A DNA stretch of 64,000 bases from an uncultured Planktomarina sp. Lineage in GTDB: Bacteria > Pseudomonadota > Alphaproteobacteria > Rhodobacterales > Rhodobacteraceae. This document shows positions 10,122 to 19,147 of this stretch, one piece after another. Both the position numbers and the translations under genes were made by a program. The notes under the pieces were generated by a model. The model made no database searches and was not told the DNA's origin. It saw only the letters and a program-made list of their open reading frames with translations. Numbering within the stretch: position 1 is the stretch's first letter; each line of letters opens with the position of its first letter. The stretch lies in assembly GCA_905182455.1 (NCBI GenBank), contig CAJJBJ010000008.1, forward strand, positions 40,475-104,474, written 5' to 3'.

Positions 10122-10673
10122 ATGGCAACCGAACCGCTCGAAATTGGACAAGACAAAACTTTGCTTTTGGTAGATGATGACGAACCGTTTCTGAAGCGGC
10201 TCGCGAAGGCGATGGAGAAGCGAGGGTTTTCTGTTGAACAAGCAGGATCCGTCGCGGCGGGCCGAGCAATTGCAACCGCCCGCCCGCCCGCCTATGCCGT
10301 GATTGATCTGCGTCTGGAAGATGGCAACGGCTTGGATGTGGTCGAAGTTTTGCGCGCAAAACGCCCTGACAGTCGCATTGTTGTGCTCACGGGGTATGGT
10401 GCGATTGCCACGGCCGTGGCCGCTGTCAAAATTGGAGCGATTGATTATCTTTCGAAGCCTGCGGATGCGACCGATATTACAAATGCGCTTTTGGCCAGCG
10501 GCAATCAATTGCCTCCGCCACCAGAGAACCCAATGTCTGCCGATCGGGTCCGCTGGGAGCATATTCAAAGGGTATTTGAGCTTTGTGACCGCAACGTCAG
10601 CGAAACTGCGCGCCGCTTGAGTATGCACCGCCGGACACTTCAACGTATCCTAGCCAAACGCAGCCCTCGCTAG
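10122..10673 (+). CDS. regA: Redox response regulator RegA/PrrA/ActR
   Basis: Response regulator of 183 aa, partner of RegB. The receiver domain carries the acidic pocket LLVDDDEPF and phosphoacceptor Asp62 in YAVIDLRLEDGNG, followed by a proline-rich linker (QLPPPPENP) and a C-terminal Fis-type helix-turn-helix NVSETARRLSMHRRTLQRIL. These match the RegA family along their whole length. GGAGG at about 10109 serves as a ribosome binding site. The last 24 bp overlap the convergent acetyltransferase gene. Confidence 0.97.
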   Translation: MATEPLEIGQDKTLLLVDDDEPFLKRLAKAMEKRGFSVEQAGSVAAGRAIATARPPAYAVIDLRLEDGNGLDVVEVLRAKRPDSRIVVLTGYGAIATAVAAVKIGAIDYLSKPADATDITNALLASGNQLPPPPENPMSADRVRWEHIQRVFELCDRNVSETARRLSMHRRTLQRILAKRSPR

Positions 10674-11174
10674 CGAAATATCAAAGCGTTTTTGGATCCT
10701 GTCAATTTTGCGGCCGTCGGCCAATGGTTTGTTCGGCACGCGGTTGTAATCCACAAATCCAAGTCCTGTGTAATAGCGTAGCCCAGATACGTTGTCGGCC
10801 CGGATTGTTGCATCGATGAAGTCTAACCTCGCAGCTCTAGCCTGAAATTTGGTGTGATCAAACAGGGCCTGACCAAGACTCCACCCCTGTGCACCCGCAC
10901 TGACAAAGCTGGCGATAGAGCCCCAGCGTCCAGCGGGGCTATGTGCACCAGGTGGTGTCGCCAGATCTAGGCTTTGAAACCCCAATATTTTATGGCCAAC
11001 CGTTGCAACGCAGCAAGAAAGCCCTAATGGCGTGGCAATGACATCGTGCCACATGCGCGAGCTATCGAACAGCGTGCTGCGAGCAGTTGAGTTTCCTGCC
11101 TCGATCAGCGGATTGATGACTTGGCACATGGCCTCAGTATCTTGCTGCACCGCGGGTCTCACGATGACCTTCAT
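10650..11174 (-). CDS. GNAT family N-acetyltransferase
   Basis: Acetyltransferase of 174 aa. The acetyl-CoA region reads SFVSAGAQGWSLGQALFDHT and the C-terminal half has RADNVSGLRYYTGLGF, both typical of the GNAT fold and close in style to the phosphinothricin acetyltransferase group. The substrate cannot be told from sequence. Its ATG overlaps the stop of the upstream HD-domain gene by one base (TAATG), so the two are probably translated together. It converges on regA with a 24-bp overlap. Confidence 0.8.
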   Translation of the reverse strand: MKVIVRPAVQQDTEAMCQVINPLIEAGNSTARSTLFDSSRMWHDVIATPLGLSCCVATVGHKILGFQSLDLATPPGAHSPAGRWGSIASFVSAGAQGWSLGQALFDHTKFQARAARLDFIDATIRADNVSGLRYYTGLGFVDYNRVPNKPLADGRKIDRIQKRFDISLARAAFG

Positions 11175-11764
11175 TATAAGGGTCCTAACAATGCTGCATG
11201 CTGACGCGTGAAGTCCTGCCTAACCTCAATTGGTGGCCGCAAGTGCAACCGCAATCCCGCGACGATGGTTGCATCTACCTTACCAAATAACTTATCCGCC
11301 TCCGCCTTTGAAAACCCGGCCAACTGAGTGGCTTCAAGCCATGCGCTCACTTTATCTGCCTTTTTGATTTGCTTCTTCAGCGCCACAGGGGTGATGGCCG
11401 GCAGGCCAAAACGGATATGAATCGCCGCGGTGAGGCGTTTGTCCAACTCCTCATATCCAGGCCCAACGGAAGCCTTCACTGGCGAAATCATATCTCCAAT
11501 CACATATTCTGGTGCGTCATGCATTAAGGCTGTTAATCGTTGTGCGGGCGTTGCCTTGGGGACAAGCCGCAGAAATATTTGTTCGACTAGCAACGAGTGC
11601 TCAGCGACTGAATAGGCGAAATTTCCAGTCGTCTGCCCGTTCCACCGCGCCACAAAGGCCAAGCCATGTGCAATATCTTCAACCTCAACATCCATTGGGG
11701 TTGGATCCAGCAGATCCAATCTGCGACCTGAGAGCATACGTTGCCAAGCGCGGGGCTGTTTCAT
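11174..11764 (-). CDS. HD-domain phosphohydrolase (YfbR-like)
   Basis: Predicted HD-superfamily hydrolase of about 196 aa. The metal-binding pattern is visible as YSVAEHSLLVEQ followed by LTALMHDAPEYVIGDMISPVK, as in nucleotide 5'-phosphatases of the YfbR type. I place the start at the ATG at 11764 (MKQPRAWQRMLSGRRLDLLDP), since the 22 upstream in-frame residues look unconserved. It overlaps the GNAT gene as TAATG. The exact substrate is unknown. Confidence 0.8.
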   Translation of the reverse strand: MKQPRAWQRMLSGRRLDLLDPTPMDVEVEDIAHGLAFVARWNGQTTGNFAYSVAEHSLLVEQIFLRLVPKATPAQRLTALMHDAPEYVIGDMISPVKASVGPGYEELDKRLTAAIHIRFGLPAITPVALKKQIKKADKVSAWLEATQLAGFSKAEADKLFGKVDATIVAGLRLHLRPPIEVRQDFTRQHAALLGPL

Positions 11765-11890
11765 TTTTGCTTGCCTTTTTGGGAGTAAAACTATCGTGGC
11801 CAGCAACCTATTGTCGAGAGGTCTTTGCAATGTTATGCCGCCGGAAATCTCTAATACACCCTTTACTTAACATCGTGCGAGGAATGCTGG

Positions 11891-13282
11891 ATGGCAAATG
11901 ACTATATTGTGCAAGATATCTCTTTGGCGGGTTTTGGCCGTAAAGAATTGGATATTGCGGAAACTGAAATGCCGGGCCTGATGGCTTGTCGTGCAGAATT
12001 TGGCGAAAGCAAACCGCTTAAGGGCGCGCGCATCGTTGGCTCTTTGCACATGACCATTCAAACTGCTGTGTTGATTGAAACTCTTGTAGAGCTGGGCGCG
12101 GATGTGCGCTGGGCTTCTTGCAACATTTTCTCAACACAAGACCATGCGGCGGCAGCGATTGCAGCGGGCGGTACCCCAGTTTTCGCAATCAAAGGTCAAA
12201 GCTTGACCGAACATTGGGATTACCTTGACCGTTCCTTCATGTTCCCAGAAGGCGCAAATATGATCCTCGACGATGGCGGCGATGCGACGCTGTATGTGCT
12301 TTTGGGTGCACGGGTTGAAGAAGGCGAAACTGACCTGATCGAAGTTCCGACTTCCGAAGAAGAAGAGGCAGTGTTCGCGCAAATCAAAAAACGTATGGCC
12401 GAAACTCCGGGCTTCTTTGTCAAAACCCGTGCAGCGATCCAAGGTGTTTCTGAAGAAACAACGACCGGCGTTCACCGCTTGTATGAATTAGTCAAACAAG
12501 GTCAATTGCCCTTTCCTGCGATCAACGTGAACGACTCTGTCACCAAGTCGAAATTCGACAATAAATATGGCTGCAAAGAATCTCTAGTCGACGGCATCCG
12601 CCGCGCCACTGATACGATGATGGCTGGGAAAGTTGCTGTTGTTTTGGGCTATGGCGATGTGGGAAAAGGCTCCGCTGCTTCTCTTAAAGGTGCTGGTGCC
12701 CGTGTGAAGGTGACTGAAGTTGACCCTATCTGTGCTTTGCAAGCTGCAATGGATGGCTTTGAGGTTGTTTTAATCGAAGATGTTGTGTCCAGCGCCGACA
12801 TTTTCATCACAACAACCGGCAACAAAGACGTGATCCGCATTGAACATATGCGTGAGATGAAAGACATGGCGATTGTTGGCAACATTGGTCACTTTGACAA
12901 TGAAATCCAAGTGGCAAGCTTGAAGAATCACAAATGGACGAACATTAAAGAGCAAGTCGACATGATCGAAATGCCGAACGGCAATCGCTTGATCCTGCTG
13001 TCCGAAGGCCGTTTGTTGAACCTTGGCAATGCGACAGGCCATCCATCATTCGTGATGTCAGCTTCGTTCACCAACCAAGTTTTGGCGCAGATCGAGCTGT
13101 GGACCAAAGGCGATGATTACAACAATGACGTGTATATCTTGCCCAAGCACCTCGACGAAAAAGTGGCGCGTTTGCACCTGGATCGCATCGGCGTGAAGCT
13201 GTCCAAGTTGAATAAAGAGCAGGCCGATTATATCGGCGTGAGCACTGATGGCCCGTTCAAGCCAGAGCACTACCGCTACTAA
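11891..13282 (+). CDS. ahcY: Adenosylhomocysteinase
   Basis: S-adenosylhomocysteine hydrolase of 463 aa, a cytosolic NAD-dependent enzyme that removes the product of SAM-dependent methylation. The NAD-binding motif [10 protein letters not shown], the conserved [15 protein letters not shown] and the C-terminal FKPEHYRY are all present, and the length is normal. Its position next to the reg cluster is as in Rhodobacter. The 60 bp upstream show no SAH riboswitch that I can recognise. A strong terminator hairpin follows at 13308. Confidence 0.98.
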   Translation: MANDYIVQDISLAGFGRKELDIAETEMPGLMACRAEFGESKPLKGARIVGSLHMTIQTAVLIETLVELGADVRWASCNIFSTQDHAAAAIAAGGTPVFAIKGQSLTEHWDYLDRSFMFPEGANMILDDGGDATLYVLLGARVEEGETDLIEVPTSEEEEAVFAQIKKRMAETPGFFVKTRAAIQGVSEETTTGVHRLYELVKQGQLPFPAINVNDSVTKSKFDNKYGCKESLVDGIRRATDTMMAGKVAVVLGYGDVGKGSAASLKGAGARVKVTEVDPICALQAAMDGFEVVLIEDVVSSADIFITTTGNKDVIRIEHMREMKDMAIVGNIGHFDNEIQVASLKNHKWTNIKEQVDMIEMPNGNRLILLSEGRLLNLGNATGHPSFVMSASFTNQVLAQIELWTKGDDYNNDVYILPKHLDEKVARLHLDRIGVKLSKLNKEQADYIGVSTDGPFKPEHYRY

Positions 13283-13307
13283 ATAGGTTCAAAACCAAGA
13301 AAACACG

Positions 13308-13340
13308 CGGGCGCTGAGAAATTCCTCGGCGCCCGATTTT
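13308..13340 (+). terminator. Rho-independent terminator of ahcY
   Basis: CGGGCGC at 13308-13314 pairs with GCGCCCG at 13328-13334, extended inward by GAG/CTC, followed by ATTTT. It lies about 25 bp after the ahcY stop codon. Confidence 0.8.
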
Positions 13341-13342
13341 GC

Positions 13343-13590
13343 TTAAAGGGCCATCAAAATGGCGCCGATGATCGCGCAGCCAATGATGGCATAGCCGCCG
13401 TCAATAATGGTCAGCCTGAAGGGTTTGCCGCCGAATCCATTGTTCGTCATGATACAAAGCTCAATGAAAAACCCACCAATACCAAATCCGCCAATGATGC
13501 CTCCACCGATGGTTTGGAAAGCACCGCATATCAGATAGCGCCGAAGGCAAAAGAAGCAGCTGCGGCCACGAGGACATATATAAATTCCAT
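13343..13590 (-). pseudogene. DUF1761 membrane protein, degraded
   Basis: From the ATG at 13590 the frame reads MEFIYVLVAAAASFAFGAI, then TGA where the family has Trp, then YAVLSKP. The matching C-terminus, FGGKPFRLTIIDGGYAIIGC, is in another frame and ends at 13343. Intact DUF1761 proteins are about 130 aa; here only about 248 bp remain, so there is an internal deletion as well as a nonsense change and a frameshift. The recognisable ends make a decayed copy more likely than a new gene. Confidence 0.75.
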
Positions 13591-13661
13591 AAGACACCTC
13601 CAATCCTAATGACTTTATAATAAGAAAAATTGGCATTCGCGGGCGGCACGCAAGTAAAAAA

Positions 13662-14032
13662 TTAGCCTTCAGCCAGTTTTAGAATGATGTCCTATTCCGC
13701 CTCGCGCACCGGCTGCACCGACAGCCGGGTTTGTTTTACACATCCCGAGTGTGACGGGAGACGCCAACGGGCGCGGATGTCAACACAGTCCCATCTTGGG
13801 TCACCGGCGCGGCTGTCGGGATGGGATAAGGTACAGATCTCAACAATGCCATCACGGCTTTTTCTGATTGTGAGTGGTAGAAGAATGCTTGATCGTCCAG
13901 TTGCATCAGACGCACGTTGTTGCGGGCTTGATAATTGCGCACGCCGTCCTACGCTTCACGGTCAGCGCCGTGGGCCAGTTGATCATCCCAAGACCAAGTT
14001 GAAGGCTCAGATTTGAACAACCAATACGCCAT
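13662..14032 (-). pseudogene. EVE (PUA-like) domain protein, degraded
   Basis: Starting at the ATG at 14032 (TAATG overlap with the YciI stop) the sequence reads MAYWLFKSEPSTWSWDDQLA, then TAG replaces the Trp of the family motif EAWDGVRNYQARNN. After FFYHSQ there is a deletion and frameshift, then RLSVQPVREAE and a second TAG where Trp is expected, and finally DIILKLAEG. EVE proteins bind modified bases in nucleic acids. Two nonsense changes plus a frameshift mean this copy is dead. It is the last gene of the gpsA-YciI-EVE operon. Confidence 0.85.
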
Positions 14033-14304
14033 TAACCGATAACTTTCTTCCACTGGCTCACAATCACGCTCTCAAACAACCCAGTCTTATTGTAGGGATC
14101 GTTTTCCGCCCAGGCTTCAGCCGTAGTCATATCAGCGACATCCAAAACAATCAGAGAACCGCACATTTGATCATCTGCATCTAGAAAAGGTCCGGCCATT
14201 TCAACAACGCCAGTTTGCTTGATATAGGCGAGATGCGCCTCTCTTGTATCAACCCGCATTTGCAGGTGGTTGGGCTTATCGCGGGTGATAACGGCTACGC
14301 GCAT
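14032..14304 (-). CDS. YciI family protein
   Basis: Small protein of 90 aa of the YciI (dimeric alpha-beta barrel) family. It begins MRVAVITRDKPNHLQMRVDT and contains the conserved HLAYIKQTG, AGPFLDADDQMCGSLIVLD and AEAWAENDPYNKTGLFESV. The biochemical role of this subgroup is unknown. The ATG at 14304 overlaps the gpsA stop as TAATG, and its own stop overlaps the EVE pseudogene start the same way, which supports this start over an upstream one. Confidence 0.85.
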   Translation of the reverse strand: MRVAVITRDKPNHLQMRVDTREAHLAYIKQTGVVEMAGPFLDADDQMCGSLIVLDVADMTTAEAWAENDPYNKTGLFESVIVSQWKKVIG

Positions 14305-15269
14305 TATAATTCCTTTCTGAGGGGCCGCGCCATAAGGGCGGCGAGAGCTTGTGAAACGGTTACCGTGCCAGAACATAAGCCTGCAACCGCTTCTGTGATC
14401 GGCATATCAATTTCAAGTCGCTGCATAATGGGCAGCAAGGCCAACGCGGTGGCTTTGCCTTCGACGGTGATGCTTGGATCAAAGGGCGTAGCTTGTCCCA
14501 ATGCCATCCCAAAGCGATAGTTGCGAGATTTGTCAGAGGTACAGGTCAGGCATAGATCACCAAAGCCCGAAAGGCCCGCCAAGGTTTCTGGCTGCGCCCC
14601 CAGATGTACCGCATAGCGCATGATTTCTGCTTGGCCTCGGGTTATCAAAGCTGCCCGCGCGCTTTCGCCCAAGCCCGCTCCCATTGCGGCGCCACAGGCA
14701 ATCGCCATCACGTTTTTAAGCGCGCCGCCCAGCTCGGCCCCAATGGGATCATGTGAGATATAAAGGCGTAGGGTGTCGGTCGACAGGTCCGATTGCCAAG
14801 CGTTCACCGCTTGGCTAGCATCTGCCGCAAGGGTGAGGGCGGTTGGCAACCCGCGTGCGATATCGGTGGCAAAGCTTGGCCCAGTGAGCAAGCCAACTGG
14901 CCCGTCAGGGTAGCAGGCCTGTAAGACCGAGTAGCCTCCCAGCCCTGTCGCCAAATCCACACCCTTGCTGCACCCAATCAAAGGCTGGCCTTCAAAATGC
15001 CCCACCAGATCCGCCAATGTGGCGCGGGTGGATTGTAAGGGGATGGCGCTCAGGATGAAGTCTGCTCCTTGGATGGCGGCCTTAGCGTTGGATGTGACAG
15101 TGATATTGGACCCCAAAACTGCACCGGGTAATTTCGTGTTTTCTCGCCCAGCCCCCATCCCAGCGACAGTCTTTGCATTTCGCCCCCAAAGGCGAATGTG
15201 ATGGGTGTCGGACAGGGCGATTGCGAGGGCAGTTCCAAAAGCCCCGGCGCCAAGGATGCAAACTGTCAT
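14304..15269 (-). CDS. gpsA: NAD(P)H-dependent glycerol-3-phosphate dehydrogenase
   Basis: Makes sn-glycerol-3-phosphate from dihydroxyacetone phosphate for phospholipid synthesis. At 321 aa it has normal length. The dinucleotide-binding loop GAGAFGTALAIALS is at the N-terminus, the catalytic lysine region is GAELGGALKNVMAIACG, and the C-terminal domain has LSGFGDLCLTCTSDKSRNYR. It heads the operon gpsA-YciI-EVE, with a 12-codon ORF overlapping its start. In many alphaproteobacteria tsaD lies immediately upstream; here it does not. Confidence 0.96.
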   Translation of the reverse strand: MTVCILGAGAFGTALAIALSDTHHIRLWGRNAKTVAGMGAGRENTKLPGAVLGSNITVTSNAKAAIQGADFILSAIPLQSTRATLADLVGHFEGQPLIGCSKGVDLATGLGGYSVLQACYPDGPVGLLTGPSFATDIARGLPTALTLAADASQAVNAWQSDLSTDTLRLYISHDPIGAELGGALKNVMAIACGAAMGAGLGESARAALITRGQAEIMRYAVHLGAQPETLAGLSGFGDLCLTCTSDKSRNYRFGMALGQATPFDPSITVEGKATALALLPIMQRLEIDMPITEAVAGLCSGTVTVSQALAALMARPLRKEL

Positions 15270-15304
15270 ACCTGCGCCTTCGGTGTTATGGTGCTGTTGT
15301 TCAT
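15266..15304 (-). other. 12-codon ORF overlapping the gpsA start
   Basis: An ATG at 15304 preceded by AGGGG opens MNNSTITPKAQV and stops at a TGA that overlaps the gpsA ATG (ATGA). It could be a leader peptide coupled to gpsA, or a scar left by deletion of an upstream gene such as tsaD. No similarity can be judged at this length. Confidence 0.3.
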
Positions 15305-15380
15305 TGCTCTGCCCCTGTTGTGCAAATATAGACTAAGGCCTAACATCCTTGGTGTTTCTGCTCAATCCTACGGTGGCCTA

Positions 15381-16085
15381 TTGCCCTATATATTGCTCAC
15401 ACGCCCCTGCGACCAAGCGCGCAGCTTTGCTGAAGCCCTAACGCTGCGTGGCGTGGCGGTGCAAAATATCGTTATTGATCCGATTTTGAAAATTGAAGCG
15501 GTCGCAGCACCGTTTGATTTTGCGCCCATCCAAGGCCTTCTCATTACATCTGCGAATGCGGTTGCACACTTACCGGCAGATTTGGTTGGATCCAACCTTC
15601 CAGCTTACTGTGTGGGCGAGGCAACCACGCGCGCGGCGATCAAGCGAGGGCTTACGGCGCGGCATATGGCGGCCACTGCGCAGGGGCTTTGCGCAGCGGT
15701 TGGCCACGAAAACCCAACTGGGCCGCTTTTGCATTTGCGCGGGGCACACACGACATTGGACATTGCGCGTCACTTCCAGGGCACAAGGATCAATTTACAG
15801 AACCTAGTGACCTACCAACAAATCGAACAGACATTGAAGCACGAAACCTATCAGATGTTGCAGAGTGCTGGGCGGGTTATACTGCCTATATTCTCTCCCC
15901 GAAGCGCGCGGCTGTTGTGTGGATTGGATCTAGATTGGACCGGGCATATCGCTGTGGCGATCAGCCAAGCCGTGTCCGAGCCGTGCCGAATGGCGGGGTT
16001 TGGGGAGGTTATTGTTTCGCCAAAACCTGATACGGTCTCTATGCTTGACGTCACAACTCCGCTTATGGCAGCGAAGAGTGGTTGA
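15381..16085 (+). CDS. hemD: Uroporphyrinogen-III synthase
   Basis: HemD closes and isomerises hydroxymethylbilane to uroporphyrinogen III in heme and siroheme synthesis. The family is poorly conserved, but LLTRPCDQARSFAEALTLRG at the N-terminus, GLLITSANAV, YCVGEATTRAA and the two-lobed layout fit. The TTG at 15381 gives 234 aa, the usual length, and GGTGG lies just upstream; the frame extends further upstream to 15198, but that would run antisense through gpsA. It is followed by a mitofilin-like protein and HemY, a common alphaproteobacterial order. Confidence 0.88.
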   Translation: MPYILLTRPCDQARSFAEALTLRGVAVQNIVIDPILKIEAVAAPFDFAPIQGLLITSANAVAHLPADLVGSNLPAYCVGEATTRAAIKRGLTARHMAATAQGLCAAVGHENPTGPLLHLRGAHTTLDIARHFQGTRINLQNLVTYQQIEQTLKHETYQMLQSAGRVILPIFSPRSARLLCGLDLDWTGHIAVAISQAVSEPCRMAGFGEVIVSPKPDTVSMLDVTTPLMAAKSG

Positions 16086-16135
16086 GAGATTTTACTCGCG
16101 GGGATAGTCTAAAGACTAGGGCATAAGGCAAAAAG

Positions 16136-17272
16136 GTGACGATCGTGGCAGACACAGAATCCACAGACCGACAGGGACCGTTGGTGCTTGATGCCGAGGT
16201 GGCGCAGAGCACGGTGATCGATGCTGAAGTCATCCCGAATGCGCCGGTTGAGGATCTTGAACCACAATCTGCGGCAGCTGAAAAAGTAAAAACTTTACTC
16301 CCCTTTCTGGCCGGTGGCTTGTTGGCGGGGGTTATTGGCTTTGTCGCGGCTCTGCTGCCGGGCCATCTTAACCCCAGCGACCCAATTGCCCCTGTTTTGG
16401 TAGCGCAAAATCAACTTTTGGAACAAATTCAGGCCCAAACGGCACAAATTGAGGCCATTCAAGCTCAGCCTAAGCCTGTGGATCTGTCGGGAGAGGTTGC
16501 CACGCTTGCCGATTTGGCGACTGCACTTCGCGCCGATCTTTCCACTCTGAAATTAGCACAGATGGCGCAAGGGCAAACCCTGTCTCAACGGATTAGTACG
16601 CTAGAAAAGCGGCCACTGGCGGAAGGTGTTTCACCTTTGGCAATAGCTGCCTATGAACGCGAATTGGCGCAGTTGCGTGCAGATATTGGTCAGGTGACCA
16701 GTGAGGCCGCGAGCAAGATTGAAGCAACCAAAGCGGCAGCAGAAGCCCTAGAAAGCAATGCTGTGAAGCTGTCTCGGAAGGGCACGGTTACCACTGCATT
16801 AAATGCGATTCGTGTGGCTGTGGAAGCTGGTGCAAGCTATGACGCAGCTTTGGCTGATTTGGCTGCAGCGACGGATCTAGAGCTTCCCACCGGCCTTGCA
16901 GAAAACGCGTCAAATGGTGTGACAAGTCTCAATGTTTTGCAAAACCAGTTTTCGCCTGCGGCGCGAGCCGCCCTGAAATTAGTACGTCAAGAACAGGAAC
17001 CTGCTGAGGGTGAGAATGGCATGCTGGCTTTTTTTAAAGCTCAGTTGGGTGTGCGGTCATTGAGCGCAAAAGAGGGCACTTCCGCTGACGCCGTTCTGTC
17101 GCGCGCACAGGCGGCGGTTGGTGTGGGCAATTTTGAGGTGGCCCTGTCTGAAATTGCAACCTTGTCTGATGCCGGACAAGTCTCGTTACGGGAGTGGTCG
17201 CTGGCAGCGGCTCTGCGGCTAGAAGTTTTGGCGGCCTTACAAGAATTTTCCAGCGCTTTGACTGGCAATTGA
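16136..17272 (+). CDS. Mitofilin (Mic60)-like inner membrane protein
   Basis: 378-aa protein with an acidic N-terminus, one membrane helix (LPFLAGGLLAGVIGFVAALL, about residues 55-75), a long coiled coil (Gln/Ala/Glu-rich, residues 95-215) and a helical C-terminal domain. This is the layout of alphaproteobacterial mitofilins, relatives of mitochondrial Mic60 that shape inner-membrane invaginations. It starts with GTG at 16136; a second GTG three codons later is possible. It sits between hemD and hemY, 10 bp from the latter, as in other Rhodobacterales. Confidence 0.75.
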   Translation: MTIVADTESTDRQGPLVLDAEVAQSTVIDAEVIPNAPVEDLEPQSAAAEKVKTLLPFLAGGLLAGVIGFVAALLPGHLNPSDPIAPVLVAQNQLLEQIQAQTAQIEAIQAQPKPVDLSGEVATLADLATALRADLSTLKLAQMAQGQTLSQRISTLEKRPLAEGVSPLAIAAYERELAQLRADIGQVTSEAASKIEATKAAAEALESNAVKLSRKGTVTTALNAIRVAVEAGASYDAALADLAAATDLELPTGLAENASNGVTSLNVLQNQFSPAARAALKLVRQEQEPAEGENGMLAFFKAQLGVRSLSAKEGTSADAVLSRAQAAVGVGNFEVALSEIATLSDAGQVSLREWSLAAALRLEVLAALQEFSSALTGN

Positions 17273-17282
17273 GGAATATTTG

Positions 17283-18752
17283 ATGCTTTGGTCCCTGATC
17301 AAAATCTTAAGTTTTGTGGCTGCGGTGACAGCAGTCACCTTTGGAGCTGGGATGCTCATGGAGGCTCAAGGCGGCGTCACCATCCAATATGCTGGGGTTG
17401 AGCTGTCCTTTGGGCCATTTCAGGCGGTCATAACGGTGTTGGTATTGATCGTGGGGCTGTGGGTGTTGTTGAAGTTCATCGGGCTGTTGATCGCAGTGTT
17501 GCGCTTTATCAATGGCGACGAAACGGCCCTGTCTCGGTATTTTGATCGCAACCGAGAAAGTCGGGGATTTGAGGCCCTATCTGATGGGCTGATGGCCTTG
17601 GCGAGTGGGGATGGCCGCGAAGCGATGGCAAAGGCTAAGAAGGCAGATCGTTTGCTCAATCGGCCCGATTTGACCAATTTGGTTGTGGCACAGGCAGCTG
17701 TTGCCAATGGGGATGCTGCCACCGCTAAAGCCACTTTTAAAAAGCTGTTGCAAGATCCAAAGACGCGCTTTGTGGGCATTTACGGACTGTTGCAACAGAA
17801 TCTACAGGCTGGTGAAACGGATATCGCTTTGAAATTGGCCGAGCACGCCTTTGCTTTGAAGCCCAAACATTTAGAAACCCAAGATGCCTTGCTAAAGTTA
17901 CAGGCCAGCCAAGAGGATTGGCAGGGTGTTCGCACAACGTTGAACGCCAAGTTAAAACATGGCGCCTTGCCACGGGACGTATACAAGCGCCGCGATGGGG
18001 TTTTTGCCCTATCACAAGCGCAGGAACTTCGTGGGGAGGGCAAACTTGAGGCGGCGCATAAGCTTGCGGTGGAGGCAAATCGCTTGTCACCTACGCTTGT
18101 TCCCGCCACTCTTTTGGTGGCGCGGGGCCATCTCGAGCAAGAGAAGCCAAAGCTCGCTGCAAAAGCCTTGCTGGCTGCATGGTTGCTGGACCCACACCCA
18201 GAGTTGGCGGCTGGGTTCGCGGCTATTGCGCCCGAGGAATCCGCTGAGGATCGGTTGAAGCGATTTTCCGTTCTCACGAAATCTGCGCCTGCGCATCCTG
18301 AAACCAAAATGCTATTGGCTGAGCTGAATATTGCGACCGGCGATTACCAAGTCGCGCGTTCAGCGCTTGGAAATCTTGCGACCTCTGACCCTACAATGCG
18401 GTCCCTTACAATCTTGGCGGCCATAGAACGTGGTGACGGGGCCGATGATCAATCTGTGCGTCAATTGTTGACGCAGGCCATTTCTGCACAGCGCGATCCG
18501 CAGTGGATCTGTGATAACTGTGGCGATGTTCATCAAGATTGGGAGCCAGTGTGCCTGAACTGTAACGCGATTGACAGCATCGGCTGGAAACGCCCACCTC
18601 AGTCTGAGGCCGTAAGCCCACAGATGTTACCGCTTATCGTGGGGCATATGTCCCCGGTTGAGCAGGATGCAGCTTTTGTGTCGCCCACGGCTAAAATAGA
18701 GGTGTTGGATGATCTTGGTGGCGGCGACGCCACGAAGGAGCCTAAAGAATAA
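17283..18752 (+). CDS. hemY: HemY family tetratricopeptide membrane protein
   Basis: 489-aa protein with two N-terminal membrane helices and the HemY_N region (FINGDETALSRYFDRNRESRG), then TPR-like helices through residue ~400. The C-terminus has a zinc-ribbon-like CDNC...CLNC pair in WICDNCGDVHQDWEPVCLNC. HemY proteins accompany late heme synthesis genes but their activity is unsettled. The ATG at 17283 is preferred over the TTG at 17280 because GAGG lies at a proper distance. Its 3' end overlaps the convergent ArsR-type gene by 11 bp. Confidence 0.88.
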   Translation: MLWSLIKILSFVAAVTAVTFGAGMLMEAQGGVTIQYAGVELSFGPFQAVITVLVLIVGLWVLLKFIGLLIAVLRFINGDETALSRYFDRNRESRGFEALSDGLMALASGDGREAMAKAKKADRLLNRPDLTNLVVAQAAVANGDAATAKATFKKLLQDPKTRFVGIYGLLQQNLQAGETDIALKLAEHAFALKPKHLETQDALLKLQASQEDWQGVRTTLNAKLKHGALPRDVYKRRDGVFALSQAQELRGEGKLEAAHKLAVEANRLSPTLVPATLLVARGHLEQEKPKLAAKALLAAWLLDPHPELAAGFAAIAPEESAEDRLKRFSVLTKSAPAHPETKMLLAELNIATGDYQVARSALGNLATSDPTMRSLTILAAIERGDGADDQSVRQLLTQAISAQRDPQWICDNCGDVHQDWEPVCLNCNAIDSIGWKRPPQSEAVSPQMLPLIVGHMSPVEQDAAFVSPTAKIEVLDDLGGGDATKEPKE

Positions 18753-19071
18753 GGTCGTTGCAGTAGAGCCGGTGCAGCACTTCCAAAACGCAAGCGACAC
18801 GTTCACCCTTGAGCGCATAAAAGATTGTTTGCTTGTCGCGGCGCGTCATGACCAAATTTGAATCGCGCAGCTTCTTGAGGTGATGCGACATGGCGGGTTG
18901 TGAAAGGCCAGCATCGGTGGCCAGTTTTTGAACGCTTTTTTCACCGCCCAGCATCATGCACAAAATGCGTAAGCGGGCCGGGTGGGATAGCATTTCCATA
19001 AGCTTTGCGGCTTCAAAAATTTGTTCGTCAAGCTGTTCGAAGTTTAGGTTTTTGATGTCTTTTGGGCCCAT
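18742..19071 (-). CDS. ArsR-family repressor of the BigR/SqrR persulfide-sensing type
   Basis: 109-aa winged-helix repressor. The recognition region is LSQPAMSHHLKKLRDSNLV. Cys38 in LRILCMMLGGE and Cys104 in LHRLYCND match the two cysteines that form the sulfide-responsive switch in BigR and SqrR (family knowledge); Cys94 is extra. The metal-site ELCVCDL of classical ArsR proteins is absent, so metal sensing is unlikely. The sulfur operon starting at 20242 is the obvious target, separated by an aldolase gene on the opposite strand. Confidence 0.78.
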   Translation of the reverse strand: MGPKDIKNLNFEQLDEQIFEAAKLMEMLSHPARLRILCMMLGGEKSVQKLATDAGLSQPAMSHHLKKLRDSNLVMTRRDKQTIFYALKGERVACVLEVLHRLYCNDLIL

Positions 19072-19147
19072 GGAGACTAGTCGTATTCAAAACTAGAGAT
19101 TTGTACAAGAATTTTTAATACCGCTATCACGATATTGGGCGCGTATA

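Noticed and set aside
11831..11890. SAH riboswitch before ahcY
   Set aside because: Only 60 bp and no matching pattern of conserved stems.
13684..14016. 110-codon plus-strand ORF
   Set aside because: It is antisense to the EVE pseudogene, whose family motifs are clear on the minus strand.
13343..14032. UGA or UAG read as tryptophan
   Set aside because: TGA and TAG end many intact genes here (for example the ATGA overlaps), and the affected genes also have deletions and frameshifts, so they are pseudogenes.
15198..15380. Long upstream extension of hemD
   Set aside because: It would run antisense through the start of gpsA and make HemD too long; TTG at 15381 gives the normal length.
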